A stretch of 64,000 nucleotides of DNA from JAPXRI01 sp033813635 (GTDB lineage: Bacteria > Bacillota > Clostridia > Oscillospirales > QAMX01), in contig JAPXRI010000011.1 in NCBI GenBank assembly GCA_033813635.1, forward strand, positions 1-64,000. The letters are read 5' to 3'. The notes under the pieces are model-generated. The model saw only the letters and a program-made list of their open reading frames with translations, ran no database searches and was not told where the DNA came from. Numbering within the stretch: the stretch's first letter is position 1; every line of letters begins with the position of its first letter. Made by a program: the position numbers and the translations under genes. Positions 17,861 through 26,424 of the stretch are shown here, one piece after another.

Positions 17861-19234
17861 ATGCTGGAGCTTAGCCGCAAATCAAACCTTTTGGAACAGG
17901 ACCCATATAAGTACAGGATACAGGAGGTTGAAGACCCCGAGCTTTTCAGGGAGATCTTCCCGTATACTGAAGTTCCGAAGGTGGTTTTCAACCACCGCAG
18001 AGTCGACCTTGACATGCCGGAGGAAATCTGGATCACCGATACGAGCTTTCGCGACGGCCAGCAGTCGCAGGCCCCGTATTCCGTAGAACAGATGGTCGAC
18101 CTGTATAAGTTGCTCCACAGGCTGAGCGGCCCGAAGGGGATCGTAAGACAGACCGAATTTTTCGTTTACAGCGAAAAAGACAGAAAAGCCATCGAAAAAT
18201 GCATGGAGCTCGGCTACGAGTTCCCGGAGATCACCACATGGATACGGGCGAGCAAAAAGGACTTCGAGCTTGTCAAATCTATCGGAATCAAGGAGACGGG
18301 AATACTTGTCTCCTGCTCGGATTACCATATATTCAAGAAGCTGCATATGAGCAGAAGCGAGGCTATGTGGCACTATCTTGCCGTGATATCCGACGCGTTC
18401 AACGCCGGACTTGTCCCTCGCTGCCACTTTGAGGACGTAACGCGGGCGGATTTCTACGGCTTTGTGGTGCCCTTTGCGAACGCGCTGATGGAGATGTCCG
18501 CCGACGCGAAAATCCCGGTCAAGATACGGGTCTGCGATACCCTCGGCCTCGGCATACCTTACCCCGGCGTCGCGCTGCCGCGCAGCGTGCCTGGCATTAT
18601 CAACGGCCTTAAGCATTATTCCGGCGTACCGAGCTCGCAGCTCGAATGGCACGGCCACAACGATTTCTATAAAGCGGTCGCTAACGCGGCAACGGCCTGG
18701 CTCTACGGCGCGGCGGCCGTCAACTGCTCGCTGCTGGGCATAGGCGAACGTACCGGAAACGTTCCGCTCGAAGCGATGGTGTTCGAGTATGCGTCGCTCC
18801 GCGGCACGGCGGACGGAATGGACATGGCGGTGGTTACGGAGATCGCCGATTACTTCGAGAAGAAGATGGGTTACCAGATACCGCCGATGACGCCGTTTGT
18901 CGGAAAGTACTTCAATCAGACCCGCGCTGGCATACACGCCGACGGGCTGATGAAGGACGAGGAGATCTACAATATTTTCGATACCGGCAGCATCCTTAAC
19001 CGGCCCGCAGGCGTTTCCGTAAATAGTACGTCGGGGCTCGCCGGGATAGCCTACTGGATAAACAACACATACAGGCTGAAAGGGGATAAGGCCGTTACCA
19101 AGCACAGCGAGCTTGTAACGAGAATCAAGGAATGGGTCGACGAGCAATACGCAAACGACAGGCAGACCGTTATCAGCGATGAGGAGCTTTACGACCTAGT
19201 GGCCCGTTACGCGCCCGAACTGAAGAAGGAGTAA
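17861..19234 (+). CDS. Probable Re-citrate synthase (DRE-TIM metallolyase, isopropylmalate/homocitrate-synthase-like)
   Basis: A 457-aa DRE-TIM enzyme with metal/substrate motifs TDTSFRDGQQ (residue ~60) and HGHNDF. Its N-terminus (REIFPYTEVPKVVF..) and the segments RQTEFFVYSEKD, YEFPEITTWIRA and GILVSCSDYHIF resemble the Re-citrate synthase of Clostridium kluyveri rather than LeuA or NifV. Re-citrate synthase condenses oxaloacetate and acetyl-CoA to citrate, feeding 2-oxoglutarate/glutamate in anaerobes that lack the Si-type enzyme. No LeuA-type regulatory domain is present. Its own strong promoter and operator precede it, and a GntR regulator follows by 41 nt. Homocitrate synthase is the main alternative. 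Confidence 0.75.
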   Translation: MLELSRKSNLLEQDPYKYRIQEVEDPELFREIFPYTEVPKVVFNHRRVDLDMPEEIWITDTSFRDGQQSQAPYSVEQMVDLYKLLHRLSGPKGIVRQTEFFVYSEKDRKAIEKCMELGYEFPEITTWIRASKKDFELVKSIGIKETGILVSCSDYHIFKKLHMSRSEAMWHYLAVISDAFNAGLVPRCHFEDVTRADFYGFVVPFANALMEMSADAKIPVKIRVCDTLGLGIPYPGVALPRSVPGIINGLKHYSGVPSSQLEWHGHNDFYKAVANAATAWLYGAAAVNCSLLGIGERTGNVPLEAMVFEYASLRGTADGMDMAVVTEIADYFEKKMGYQIPPMTPFVGKYFNQTRAGIHADGLMKDEEIYNIFDTGSILNRPAGVSVNSTSGLAGIAYWINNTYRLKGDKAVTKHSELVTRIKEWVDEQYANDRQTVISDEELYDLVARYAPELKKE

Positions 19235-19275
19235 GCCGGACATTTCTTTCCGCGAACGCGGAGCGAGGTAAAGCT

Positions 19276-19956
19276 ATGTTAAATCTTTTTGATGACCATG
19301 AAGCCGGAAGCTCGCTCACATCGAGAGTTTTCCGGCAGCTTGAACGTAGAATCCTTGACGGAACTCTCGCCCCCGGCACCGATCTGACGGAGGTAAAGCT
19401 CTCCGAAGAGCTTGGGGTCAGCCGCACGCCGGTGCGGGAGGCGCTGTTTCAGCTTGAGCAGGAAGGCCTGGTCAGCATAGTCCACAACAAGGGCGCTGTC
19501 GTCGTCGGCATAACGGAAAAGGATATCGAGGATATCTATACCATCCGGATGCAGATTGAGGGTCTGGCGTCGAAATGGGCGGCGGAGCGGATAACCCCGG
19601 ATGAGACGGCGCGCCTGAGCGAAATCGTGGAGCTTGAGATGTTCTACGCCAAGCGCGGAGATCTGGTTCAGAGCAGAAATCTTGACACGTCGTTTCACAG
19701 CGTTTTATACGAGGCGAGCGGCTCAAAGCCGCTGAGGAACACGCTGCTCAGCTTTCATAACTATATCGGCCGTGCCAGGCAGGCTTCCTTCGGCTCTGGA
19801 GGACGGGTCGAGGTTTCCGCCAAAGAGCATTCCGCTATCCTTGAAGCCGTAAAAAAAGGCGACGGCGAGCTGGCCGAAAGGCTGACTAAGGAGCATATCG
19901 CCAACGCTAAGGCAAACCTTCTGGCGACTTTACACTTAAAGGGAAATAATGTATAA
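19276..19956 (+). CDS. GntR-family transcriptional regulator, FCD (FadR) subfamily
   Basis: A 226-aa protein. The N-terminal winged helix (SRVFRQLERRILDGTLAPG, LSEELGVSRTPVREAL) is followed by an FCD ligand-binding domain with the Asp/three-His metal-site pattern: LDTSFHSVLYEAS, EHSAILEAV, EHIANAK. Such domains usually sense small carboxylates. It is the second gene of the Re-citrate synthase unit and probably binds the palindrome at 17801-17832 (inference). GAGGTAAAG precedes the ATG. Confidence 0.9.
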   Translation: MLNLFDDHEAGSSLTSRVFRQLERRILDGTLAPGTDLTEVKLSEELGVSRTPVREALFQLEQEGLVSIVHNKGAVVVGITEKDIEDIYTIRMQIEGLASKWAAERITPDETARLSEIVELEMFYAKRGDLVQSRNLDTSFHSVLYEASGSKPLRNTLLSFHNYIGRARQASFGSGGRVEVSAKEHSAILEAVKKGDGELAERLTKEHIANAKANLLATLHLKGNNV

Positions 19957-19961
19957 TATTA

Positions 19962-20003
19962 AAAGTCAAAGCGCATTTCTGATCGGTGCTTTGACTTTAT
20001 TTT
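19962..20003 (+). terminator. Rho-independent terminator after gntR
   Basis: An 11-bp perfect stem (19962-19972 with 19988-19998), a 15-nt loop, then ATTTTA. It ends the Re-citrate synthase-gntR transcript. Confidence 0.7.
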
Positions 20004-20027
20004 AGACATGGTTTACGGAGTGATGTT

Positions 20028-21203
20028 ATGATCGTCAGGCAGCTTCTGGAAGACGAATACCACAAGGCCCACGAAGCGGCGCATATCGCCTTCAATTATC
20101 CGGTGGATATGCAAAAAGCAAAGGAGAGCAAGCTTACGGGCATCTGCGTAGGCGCGTTTCTGGACGATGACGAGACAATCATGAGCAAGATAGATGCGCT
20201 CGATATGAGGACTTCGTTTTACGGCGAATATGTCCCGACCCTCGGAATCGCAGGCGTTGTAACAAAGCCGGAGTACAGGCGTGCCGGCTGCGTAAGGGAG
20301 ATCTTTAACCGTTTATTCGATATGGCTCAGAAGCGCGGCTGGGAAATTTCCTATCTCTATCCGTTTTCGTATACATACTACAGGAAATTCGGCTACGAGC
20401 GCATCTGCGACAGCCTGGAGCTGGAGCTGCCGATAACCGAGCTGTCTTTTTTACCCCGGACTTCCAGCGTAAAGCTTTACGAGTCAGGAAACCTTAAAGA
20501 TGATATTCTGTCGGTCTATCTCGCGTACGGGAGGGATAATAATTGTCTTATCTACCCGGACGAGCGGATGTATAAAAGCCATGTGGGCGAGGACCCGTAT
20601 AAGGACAAAAAATATACATATATATGGTATGACCCTGAAAACAAGCCCGGCGCATACGCCACGTTTGTCATCGATGAAGAGATATTAACCGTGCAGGAGC
20701 TTGTTTTTACCGACAGAGCCTCGCTTGAAGGAATCCTCGGCTTCCTCCGTAATTTCGACGGCCAGGTCAGAACTGTCCGGTTTAAGAGGATCGCGACGGA
20801 CTCGCCGGTATTGCTGCTTCTAAAAGAGTTCACGTTGCTTAAAGCGAATTTGTCCTTCAACGCGATGGGGAGGGTCCTTGACGCGGAAAAGCTGCTCCGA
20901 CGCAAAAGCTACAGCGGAAGCGGCAGGTTTTCGGTTAAGGTAAAAGACTCCCTCGAGATAAACGATAAAATATTCACCGTGGAATACGAAAACGGCGCTT
21001 CGGAAATCTCCTCGAGAAAAGACGGGCCTTACGACGTGGCTTTGGCGATCCAGGCGTTTACGTACATAATTCTCGGGGCGGACGGTTTTAACCTGGAAAA
21101 AGCGTCCTATCTTGCGGATTTTGAAGTAAAAAACCGCCGCGGTGCCGAGAACTTCCTCAACGCTTTTCCAAAGCGTTCGATATCGATGTTCGAGCATTTT
21201 TAG
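20028..21203 (+). CDS. Eis-like GNAT N-acetyltransferase
   Basis: A 391-aa Eis-family acetyltransferase with tandem GNAT domains and a C-terminal SCP2-like domain. The acetyl-CoA loop is seen as IAGVVTKPEYRRAGCVREIF (residues ~75-94) and the family motif YLYPFSYTYYRKFGYE follows. The protein ends in a free phenylalanine, and the Eis catalytic base is the C-terminal carboxylate. The natural substrate is not predictable (amines or aminoglycosides in characterised members). It is monocistronic, with GGAG 8 nt upstream of the ATG. Confidence 0.85.
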   Translation: MIVRQLLEDEYHKAHEAAHIAFNYPVDMQKAKESKLTGICVGAFLDDDETIMSKIDALDMRTSFYGEYVPTLGIAGVVTKPEYRRAGCVREIFNRLFDMAQKRGWEISYLYPFSYTYYRKFGYERICDSLELELPITELSFLPRTSSVKLYESGNLKDDILSVYLAYGRDNNCLIYPDERMYKSHVGEDPYKDKKYTYIWYDPENKPGAYATFVIDEEILTVQELVFTDRASLEGILGFLRNFDGQVRTVRFKRIATDSPVLLLLKEFTLLKANLSFNAMGRVLDAEKLLRRKSYSGSGRFSVKVKDSLEINDKIFTVEYENGASEISSRKDGPYDVALAIQAFTYIILGADGFNLEKASYLADFEVKNRRGAENFLNAFPKRSISMFEHF

Positions 21204-21204
21204 A

Positions 21205-21240
21205 AAAAAAGGAACGGAAACGATCTTCCGTTCCTTTTTT
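21205..21240. terminator. Bidirectional terminator between convergent genes
   Basis: A 14-bp perfect stem (21205-21218 with 21227-21240) with an A-tract on the left and a T-tract on the right, so it can serve both the plus-strand acetyltransferase and the minus-strand gene ending at 21248. Confidence 0.88.
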
Positions 21241-21247
21241 CAATAAA

Positions 21248-22807
21248 TCAGAGGACAATCAGCGAGCGCGGAGCGAGCATAAAAGCAGACGAGCCGTCAA
21301 TATCGGAAACCAAGCCGTTTGAGTTATCAGGCAGGGAAAGCAGAGCCTTGCCGGGTTTTTTTTCGGTATTCAGCCTGATATCCGCCGCGGTGTTTGAGAA
21401 GTTCTCGATAACCGTGCGCAGATACCCGTCTTTTTTGTACAGGTGGAGCGAAACGTTTGTCGGCGCGGAAACAGATATGCCGAAAGGGGAGAGAAGCATG
21501 TTCCGTAAAGCTTCAAGCTCACTCTGCGGAAGCTTCAGAAGGTTCCACAAGTCGCCCGAAACATGGAGAATAGCCGTATGATCGTTTACGAATTGAAGAT
21601 AGGTTCCGTTTTTATCGGAGTTTTTCCAGGCGTCTTTCAGCGCTGCAGGCAGTGGCCCGTCTCCTATCTCGGCTAAGAGGCCGGATGAGAGCAATAGGGG
21701 AGTTTTGTTTTGAAACAGCATTCCGATGTGTTCGCATATCCCGGGAAAACCTGCAGCCTGGATGCCGAGCACTTCGCTTCGGGCGTTGTCGTTCAGGCCG
21801 ACCTTTCCGATTACCGGTATGCCGAGCATGCCGCAAAACGGGTAAAAATTCCGCTCGGTACCGGTTACAATAGCATTTTGCCTTTGCGGCGCCTCGACAC
21901 CGGTTAAGGTGTAATCCGAAATAAGGCTGTCAAGCTTTAAAAGCCCGCTCATTTCGCTGCGGAGCGCGGTTGTATCGTCGATTCCGAGCTTATCCTTAGT
22001 CAGAATATCATAGCAGAAAAGCATTGATTCACGAGCTCTGCCGAGGATGGTCTGGCGCGCCTGCTCGAGATAAGTCTCCGGTTTTGTAGACAGCGAATCG
22101 TACCAGCCGCCGCCGCACTTTTCGCCTCCGGCCTCCGTTAGAAGCGTTTGTATGTAAAACGCGAGATACTGCGGGTACCGCCCCCATTCGGCGCTGTCCG
22201 GTTCCCGTGTTTCGTTTCCGACCCAGATTAAATCGAAAATCTCCGTCTCTTTTACCGTGTCATAGCCCCGCTCGAAGTATTCCTCGTACCAGTTCGGGTA
22301 TTTTAAAATGATCTTGACGTTCGGGTTGATGGCCCGCGCGGGATTTAAAATTCTTTCGGAAGCCGCGTCAAGCATGATTTTGGACCTGTATTCCGGCCAG
22401 CTAAGACTGCCCCTGGCTTTTTCGCACTCTGAGCATGCGCAGTCGGTAAACAGAAAGTCGTCTATCATAATAATATCGAATACCGTTGCCGCGCGCTCGA
22501 ATACGCTCTTAAGCTCATCAAGTGTTTCGCGCGCGGTAAAACAGGACGCAACCTCCCAGCCCGTTGACCGTTTCCCGAGCCCCGTCGTCGTGACGCAGCC
22601 CCGAATGTCAAAACCCGCCGCCGTGAACCTGTTCTTCAGAAGTGACAGAAGCGAAACCTCCGCGAACTTTCTGTCCCGGTACACCTCGATATAGACTCTT
22701 GATATATTTGTCTCGCGGCACCATTTTATCGCGGAGGCGACGTTTTCTTCGTCAATGAGCTTGTCCACAACGTAGCTGGCAGTAAAAAGAGTTGAAAAAA
22801 TATGCAT
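21248..22807 (-). CDS. Putative TIM-barrel glycosidase-like protein, function unknown
   Basis: A 519-aa protein. The N-terminal ~330 aa look like a (beta/alpha)8 barrel (VYIEVYRDRKF, DIIMIDDFLFTDCACSECE, NVKIILKYPNWYEEYFERGYD, FDLIWVGNETREP), reminiscent of putative glycoside hydrolases. It is followed by a beta-rich C-terminal domain. The CACSEC cluster sits beside two Asp (IDD) on a barrel strand. ATG at 22807 is chosen over GTG 22816 because GGAG is 8 nt upstream of it. No signal peptide is seen. I do not recognise a specific family. Confidence 0.5.
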   Translation of the reverse strand: MHIFSTLFTASYVVDKLIDEENVASAIKWCRETNISRVYIEVYRDRKFAEVSLLSLLKNRFTAAGFDIRGCVTTTGLGKRSTGWEVASCFTARETLDELKSVFERAATVFDIIMIDDFLFTDCACSECEKARGSLSWPEYRSKIMLDAASERILNPARAINPNVKIILKYPNWYEEYFERGYDTVKETEIFDLIWVGNETREPDSAEWGRYPQYLAFYIQTLLTEAGGEKCGGGWYDSLSTKPETYLEQARQTILGRARESMLFCYDILTKDKLGIDDTTALRSEMSGLLKLDSLISDYTLTGVEAPQRQNAIVTGTERNFYPFCGMLGIPVIGKVGLNDNARSEVLGIQAAGFPGICEHIGMLFQNKTPLLLSSGLLAEIGDGPLPAALKDAWKNSDKNGTYLQFVNDHTAILHVSGDLWNLLKLPQSELEALRNMLLSPFGISVSAPTNVSLHLYKKDGYLRTVIENFSNTAADIRLNTEKKPGKALLSLPDNSNGLVSDIDGSSAFMLAPRSLIVL

Positions 22808-22838
22808 GATACACACTCCGTTAAAACTGATCTGACTT

Positions 22839-22878
22839 AAAAAAAGAGCCTTCCGAATCTAAGAGCGAAACGGAAGGC
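22839..22878 (-). terminator. Rho-independent terminator of the efp transcript (minus strand)
   Basis: On the minus strand, an 8-bp stem GCCTTCCG/CGGAAGGC (22871-22878 with 22848-22855) is followed by TC and a run of seven T (22839-22845). Confidence 0.82.
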
Positions 22879-22890
22879 GTCTGCTTATTG

Positions 22891-23313
22891 TTAATTCTTT
22901 TCTTCTTCGCTTTCGCTGTCATTATCTTCGCAGCAGCATTCGTCTTCGCAGCAGCAATCATCTTCGCAGCCGCCGAATTCGATTTCGAGAGGTTCGCCGC
23001 AGGCGGGGCAGGTCGATTCGCCGCTCTCAACCTCGTCGATGTCGAGGTAAACCTTTTCGCCGCATTTGGGACACGTCAGCTCATAGAGATCCTCGTCGTC
23101 GTCATCGTCTTCGTCGCCGTCAAGCTCGTCGCGGATTTCCTCAATTTCATCGAATGCGAGGTCAAGGTCGTCATCAACGTCCGTCAGAGTTGTGCTGAGC
23201 TCTTGCAAAAGGTCCACGATTGATAATAGGAGCTTGTCGGATGGATTATCTTCGCTGAGCTTCAGACCCTCTGTCAGACCTTTGATATACGCGGCTTTTT
23301 CGTTCAGAGTCAT
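22891..23313 (-). CDS. CD1247-type small acidic zinc-ribbon protein
   Basis: A 140-aa protein of the clostridial family annotated by the CD1247 N-terminal domain, typically next to efp as here (18-nt gap). The helical N-terminus reads LNEKAAYIKGLTEGLKL. A very acidic linker leads to a zinc ribbon (CPKCGEKVYLDIDEV..CPACGEPLE). The unusual C-terminal tail carries two CCC clusters in Asp/Glu-rich sequence. It could bind metal; function is unknown. AGGAGG sits 8 nt upstream of the ATG. Confidence 0.8.
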   Translation of the reverse strand: MTLNEKAAYIKGLTEGLKLSEDNPSDKLLLSIVDLLQELSTTLTDVDDDLDLAFDEIEEIRDELDGDEDDDDDEDLYELTCPKCGEKVYLDIDEVESGESTCPACGEPLEIEFGGCEDDCCCEDECCCEDNDSESEEEKN

Positions 23314-23331
23314 ATAAGACCTCCTAAAAAA

Positions 23332-23895
23332 TTATTTTTTCGCTCTCTCTAGATATTCGCCGGTTCTTGTGTCGATTTTGATTACGTCGCCGTTGTTGAC
23401 AAACAGCGGGACCTTAATCGTCGCGCCGGTCTCAAGCGTTGCCAGCTTCGTTGCGTTTGTTGCGGTATCGCCGCGGACGCCCGGCTCGGTATCCGTCACC
23501 TCAAGCTCCATGAACAGCGGCACCTCGACGCCGAAGGCGTTCCCCTTGTACGAGAGGATTTTGCAGTTTGTATTCTCTTTTACGAAACGAAAATCTTCGC
23601 CGAGGATATCACCGCTTATCGGGAGCTGCTCGTAAGAGTCGGTATCCATAAAATAGTAAAGATTTCCGTCGTTGTACAGGTACTGCATCTCTTTGCGTTC
23701 TACATATGCGGGAGGAAACTTGTCCGTCGGGTTAAATGTACGCTCGACGACCGAACCTGTAATGACATTGCGGAGCTTAGTGCGCACAAACGCCGCGCCT
23801 TTGCCCGGTTTAACGTGTTGGAACTCGATAATCTGCATTACCTGTCCGTCCATCTCAAAGGTAACGCCATTGCGAAAGTCACTGGCTGAGACCAT
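23332..23895 (-). CDS. efp: Translation elongation factor P
   Basis: A 187-aa EF-P. The domain I tip HVKPGKGAAF places the modifiable lysine at residue 32, followed by FNPTDKFPPAYVERKEMQYLY and the C-terminal OB-fold signature TGATIKVPLFVNNGDVIKIDTRTGEYLER. It rescues ribosomes stalled at polyproline. GGAGG precedes the ATG. Efp and the zinc-ribbon gene form a two-gene unit. Confidence 0.98.
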   Translation of the reverse strand: MVSASDFRNGVTFEMDGQVMQIIEFQHVKPGKGAAFVRTKLRNVITGSVVERTFNPTDKFPPAYVERKEMQYLYNDGNLYYFMDTDSYEQLPISGDILGEDFRFVKENTNCKILSYKGNAFGVEVPLFMELEVTDTEPGVRGDTATNATKLATLETGATIKVPLFVNNGDVIKIDTRTGEYLERAKK

Positions 23896-23936
23896 ATAAA
23901 AACCTCCGAATAATATTATGATTCACAATTACAGAT

Positions 23937-23965
23937 ATTTTATTATAAAATTTGGAAAATAGCAA
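23937..23965 (-). promoter_or_regulatory. Candidate promoter for efp (minus strand)
   Basis: Minus-strand TTGCTA (23965-23960), 17 nt, TAAAAT (23942-23937). The -35 is imperfect. An alternative TATAAT overlaps but has a poor spacer. Confidence 0.4.
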
Positions 23966-23973
23966 GGATTATT

Positions 23974-25143
23974 TTATCTGTTGGGCAGCTTGGCGAGGAA
24001 ATTTTTAATTCTCGTCGATGGGTCGAGTAATTCGCTGATCGAACGGTCGTGGTTTAGAGTGTTAATGATATAGGCGATGTATTTCGACATATCTACCTCG
24101 CAATACCAGGGTTTTGATTTGAGAATCGGGTTGCGGTAAATCAGGTTTGTCGTGAACACTTTCTCAATATATCCCTGCCTGTAGGCTTCGTCGAAAGTGT
24201 CGAAGCCCTCCACGAACAGGCCGAATGTCGCGCAGACGTATATCCTTCTGGCATTCCTGTTTTTCAGCTGCTGCGCAATGTCGATGATTGAGTCTCCCGT
24301 TGAGATCATGTCGTCTACAATCACGACGTCCTTCCCCTCGACGTTCGTGCCTAGGAATTCGTGGGCGACGATCGGATTTCTTCCGTTGACGATAGTGGAG
24401 TAGTCTCTTCTCTTGTAGAACATGCCGAGATCGATCCCGAGGACAGTAGAGTAGTAGATGCAGCGGTTCATACCGCCCTCGTCGGGGGATATGATCATCA
24501 GGCTGTTCCTGTTGATGTGGAGGTCTTCAGAGTGGTTGGCAAGCGCCTTAATCATTTGATACGTTGAGGGTACCGTTTCAAATCCGGCGTTTGGAATCGC
24601 ATTCTGCACTCTCGCGTCATGCGCGTCAAAGGTAATAATGTTGTTCACGCCCATGTGCACAAGCTCCTGGAGGGCGAGCGCGCAGTCAAGAGATTCGCGG
24701 GCGTTGCGCCGGTGCTGCCTTGATTCGTATAGCATCGGCATAATAACCGTAACGCGGCGTGATTTTCCGGCGGTTGCGGATATGATGCGCTTCAGATCCT
24801 GAAAATGGTCGTCCGGGCTCATCGGAACTTCCATGCCGTACATTCTGTAGGTGACGCCGTAGTTAAAGCAGTCGCAGATAATAAATACGTCGTCTCCACG
24901 GACGGACTCGTTGATGATTCCCTTGGCTTCTCCCGTGCCGAAACGCGGACAGCGGATATCGATCAAATAGGTATCCCTGTTGTACTCGTCGACGATGTTG
25001 TCCGCGATCAGCCCCTTCTTTACAACTTCCTGGCGCCAGCTGACGAGGTATTTGTTGATGCTCGCTGTTATCTCCTCGCAGCCCCGCATGCCGATGATAG
25101 CGAGCTCGCCGACGGGCAGATTGTGAAGCTCTTCCATTACCAT
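23974..25143 (-). CDS. Ribose-phosphate pyrophosphokinase-like protein (long form)
   Basis: A 389-aa protein of the PRPP synthetase family: DCALALQELVHMGVNNIITFDAHDARVQNAI, a Lys/Arg loop (YKRRDYS) and the PRPP-binding motif VVIVDDMISTGDSI. It is about 70 aa longer than standard Prs (about 315 aa) because of an N-terminal extension and a C-terminal tail (LNHDRSISELLDPSTRIKNFLAKL). This long form occurs in many Clostridia. Catalysis is plausible but I cannot tell if it is the main Prs. It has its own promoter. Confidence 0.8.
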   Translation of the reverse strand: MVMEELHNLPVGELAIIGMRGCEEITASINKYLVSWRQEVVKKGLIADNIVDEYNRDTYLIDIRCPRFGTGEAKGIINESVRGDDVFIICDCFNYGVTYRMYGMEVPMSPDDHFQDLKRIISATAGKSRRVTVIMPMLYESRQHRRNARESLDCALALQELVHMGVNNIITFDAHDARVQNAIPNAGFETVPSTYQMIKALANHSEDLHINRNSLMIISPDEGGMNRCIYYSTVLGIDLGMFYKRRDYSTIVNGRNPIVAHEFLGTNVEGKDVVIVDDMISTGDSIIDIAQQLKNRNARRIYVCATFGLFVEGFDTFDEAYRQGYIEKVFTTNLIYRNPILKSKPWYCEVDMSKYIAYIINTLNHDRSISELLDPSTRIKNFLAKLPNR

Positions 25144-25190
25144 TTCTTATTCCCCCAATATATATATTAAATCAAGGCAATCCCAATATT

Positions 25191-25219
25191 ATTATACAAT
25201 ATATTGTATTAAAGGACAA
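25191..25219 (-). promoter_or_regulatory. Promoter of the PRPP-synthase-like gene with an internal 16-bp palindrome
   Basis: On the minus strand: TTGTCC (25219-25214), 17 nt, TATAAT (25196-25191). A perfect 16-bp palindrome with ATACAAT arms occupies 25194-25209, overlapping the -10 and spacer, where a repressor could act. Confidence 0.6.
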
Positions 25220-25241
25220 GGCATAAAACCGAGAATAAAAG

Positions 25242-26330
25242 CTACAGGCAGATCAGTTCTTTTGGTGAATGGGTGAGGTTGACGTTCCCGCCTTCTTTCA
25301 GGATTACGCAGTCCTCGATTCTGATTCCGAACCTGTCGGGCAGGTAGATGCCCGGTTCGACGGACACGACGCCGTTGACGGGCGTCAGGCCGGGGCGCTC
25401 CGGATCGAAATCGAGACTTTCATGAATCTCGATCCCGAGCCCGTGTCCGAGCCCGTGTCCGAAGCAGTCGCCGTAGCCGAAACCGGATATATAATCCCTC
25501 ACCGTCTTATCAACGTCGCGCCACATAACGCCTGCCCTCGCGGTTTCCAGTCCGAGAAGGTTTGCGTCGTAGACGATTTTATAAATCTCCCGCTTTTCCG
25601 CGTCTGGAGAGCCGAGCGCGACGGTCCGCGTCATATCCGAACAGTAGCCACCGTAGATAACTCCGAAGTCCATTGTGATAAAGTCGCCGTTGCAGACCTT
25701 CCTGTCGGACGCGTGGCCGTGAGGGAGAGAACCGTTCGGACCGCTGACGACGATCGGGTCAAACGACAGCTTTTCTGCGCCGCAGCGATAGAGCTCGTAG
25801 ATCAGCTCCGCCTCGATCTCCTTTTCGGTCATTCCATTTTTTATTTTACCCAGAATACTCGCAAATGCAGCGTCCGTTATATCCTGAGCTTTCTGCATTT
25901 TTTGAAGCTCGAACTCGGCTTTCTGTGCGCGCAGGCAGACGAGCGTTTTGCGGAGCGGCACAAGCTTGGCGCTTAGCGCGTTGGCGTAGGTCTCGTATTC
26001 CGCGCAGGACATTGCAGAGTCCTCAAAACCAACCGATTCGATGCCGTCTTCCGCGAATATTTTATTCAGCAGATCCGTATATTTTTCATTCCTGGATATC
26101 ATGATTACCTTTGTGTCGGGCAGGGACGACGAAGCAGCCTCGTAATAGCGGAAATCGGTGATAAACGTGGTTTTATCGGCTGTAATCACGAGCGCGCCCG
26201 CGGAGGACGGGAATCCCGATGCGAAGAGCCTGTTTTCATGCGAGGTGAGGAGCAGCGCTTCCGCCGGGAAAAAGCCGTTTTTTATCGCTTCTGAGATCCT
26301 TTTAAGGTTATTTTCGGTTATATTTTTCAA
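25242..26330 (-). CDS. M24 family metallopeptidase (Xaa-Pro aminopeptidase/dipeptidase-like)
   Basis: A 362-aa creatinase/pita-bread protein. The N-terminal creatinase-like domain is followed by the catalytic domain with metal ligands in DFGVIYGGYCSDMTRTV, GHGLGHGLGIEIHE, VVSVEPGIYLP and GIRIEDCV. It is expected to cleave Xaa-Pro peptide bonds in the cytoplasm. The start is TTG 26330 behind GAAAGGAAA; no in-frame ATG is better placed. Confidence 0.9.
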   Translation of the reverse strand: MKNITENNLKRISEAIKNGFFPAEALLLTSHENRLFASGFPSSAGALVITADKTTFITDFRYYEAASSSLPDTKVIMISRNEKYTDLLNKIFAEDGIESVGFEDSAMSCAEYETYANALSAKLVPLRKTLVCLRAQKAEFELQKMQKAQDITDAAFASILGKIKNGMTEKEIEAELIYELYRCGAEKLSFDPIVVSGPNGSLPHGHASDRKVCNGDFITMDFGVIYGGYCSDMTRTVALGSPDAEKREIYKIVYDANLLGLETARAGVMWRDVDKTVRDYISGFGYGDCFGHGLGHGLGIEIHESLDFDPERPGLTPVNGVVSVEPGIYLPDRFGIRIEDCVILKEGGNVNLTHSPKELICL

Positions 26331-26424
26331 GATTGCATTTCCTTTCTGATATCTGAAAATTCAAAACGCCAATCGATAATCGCAAAGCATTTTGCTCTTC
26401 GTCTCGACAGCGTTTTGATTATCT

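Noticed and set aside
17882..19147. Long (421 aa) minus-strand ORF opposite the Re-citrate synthase gene
   Set aside because: It is a mirror frame of a strongly conserved gene, has low-complexity basic composition and no family resemblance.
26357..26417. CAAAACGC ... GCGTTTTG arms as terminator of the LarA-like gene
   Set aside because: The loop is very long (about 40 nt) and no T-tract follows; too weak to annotate.
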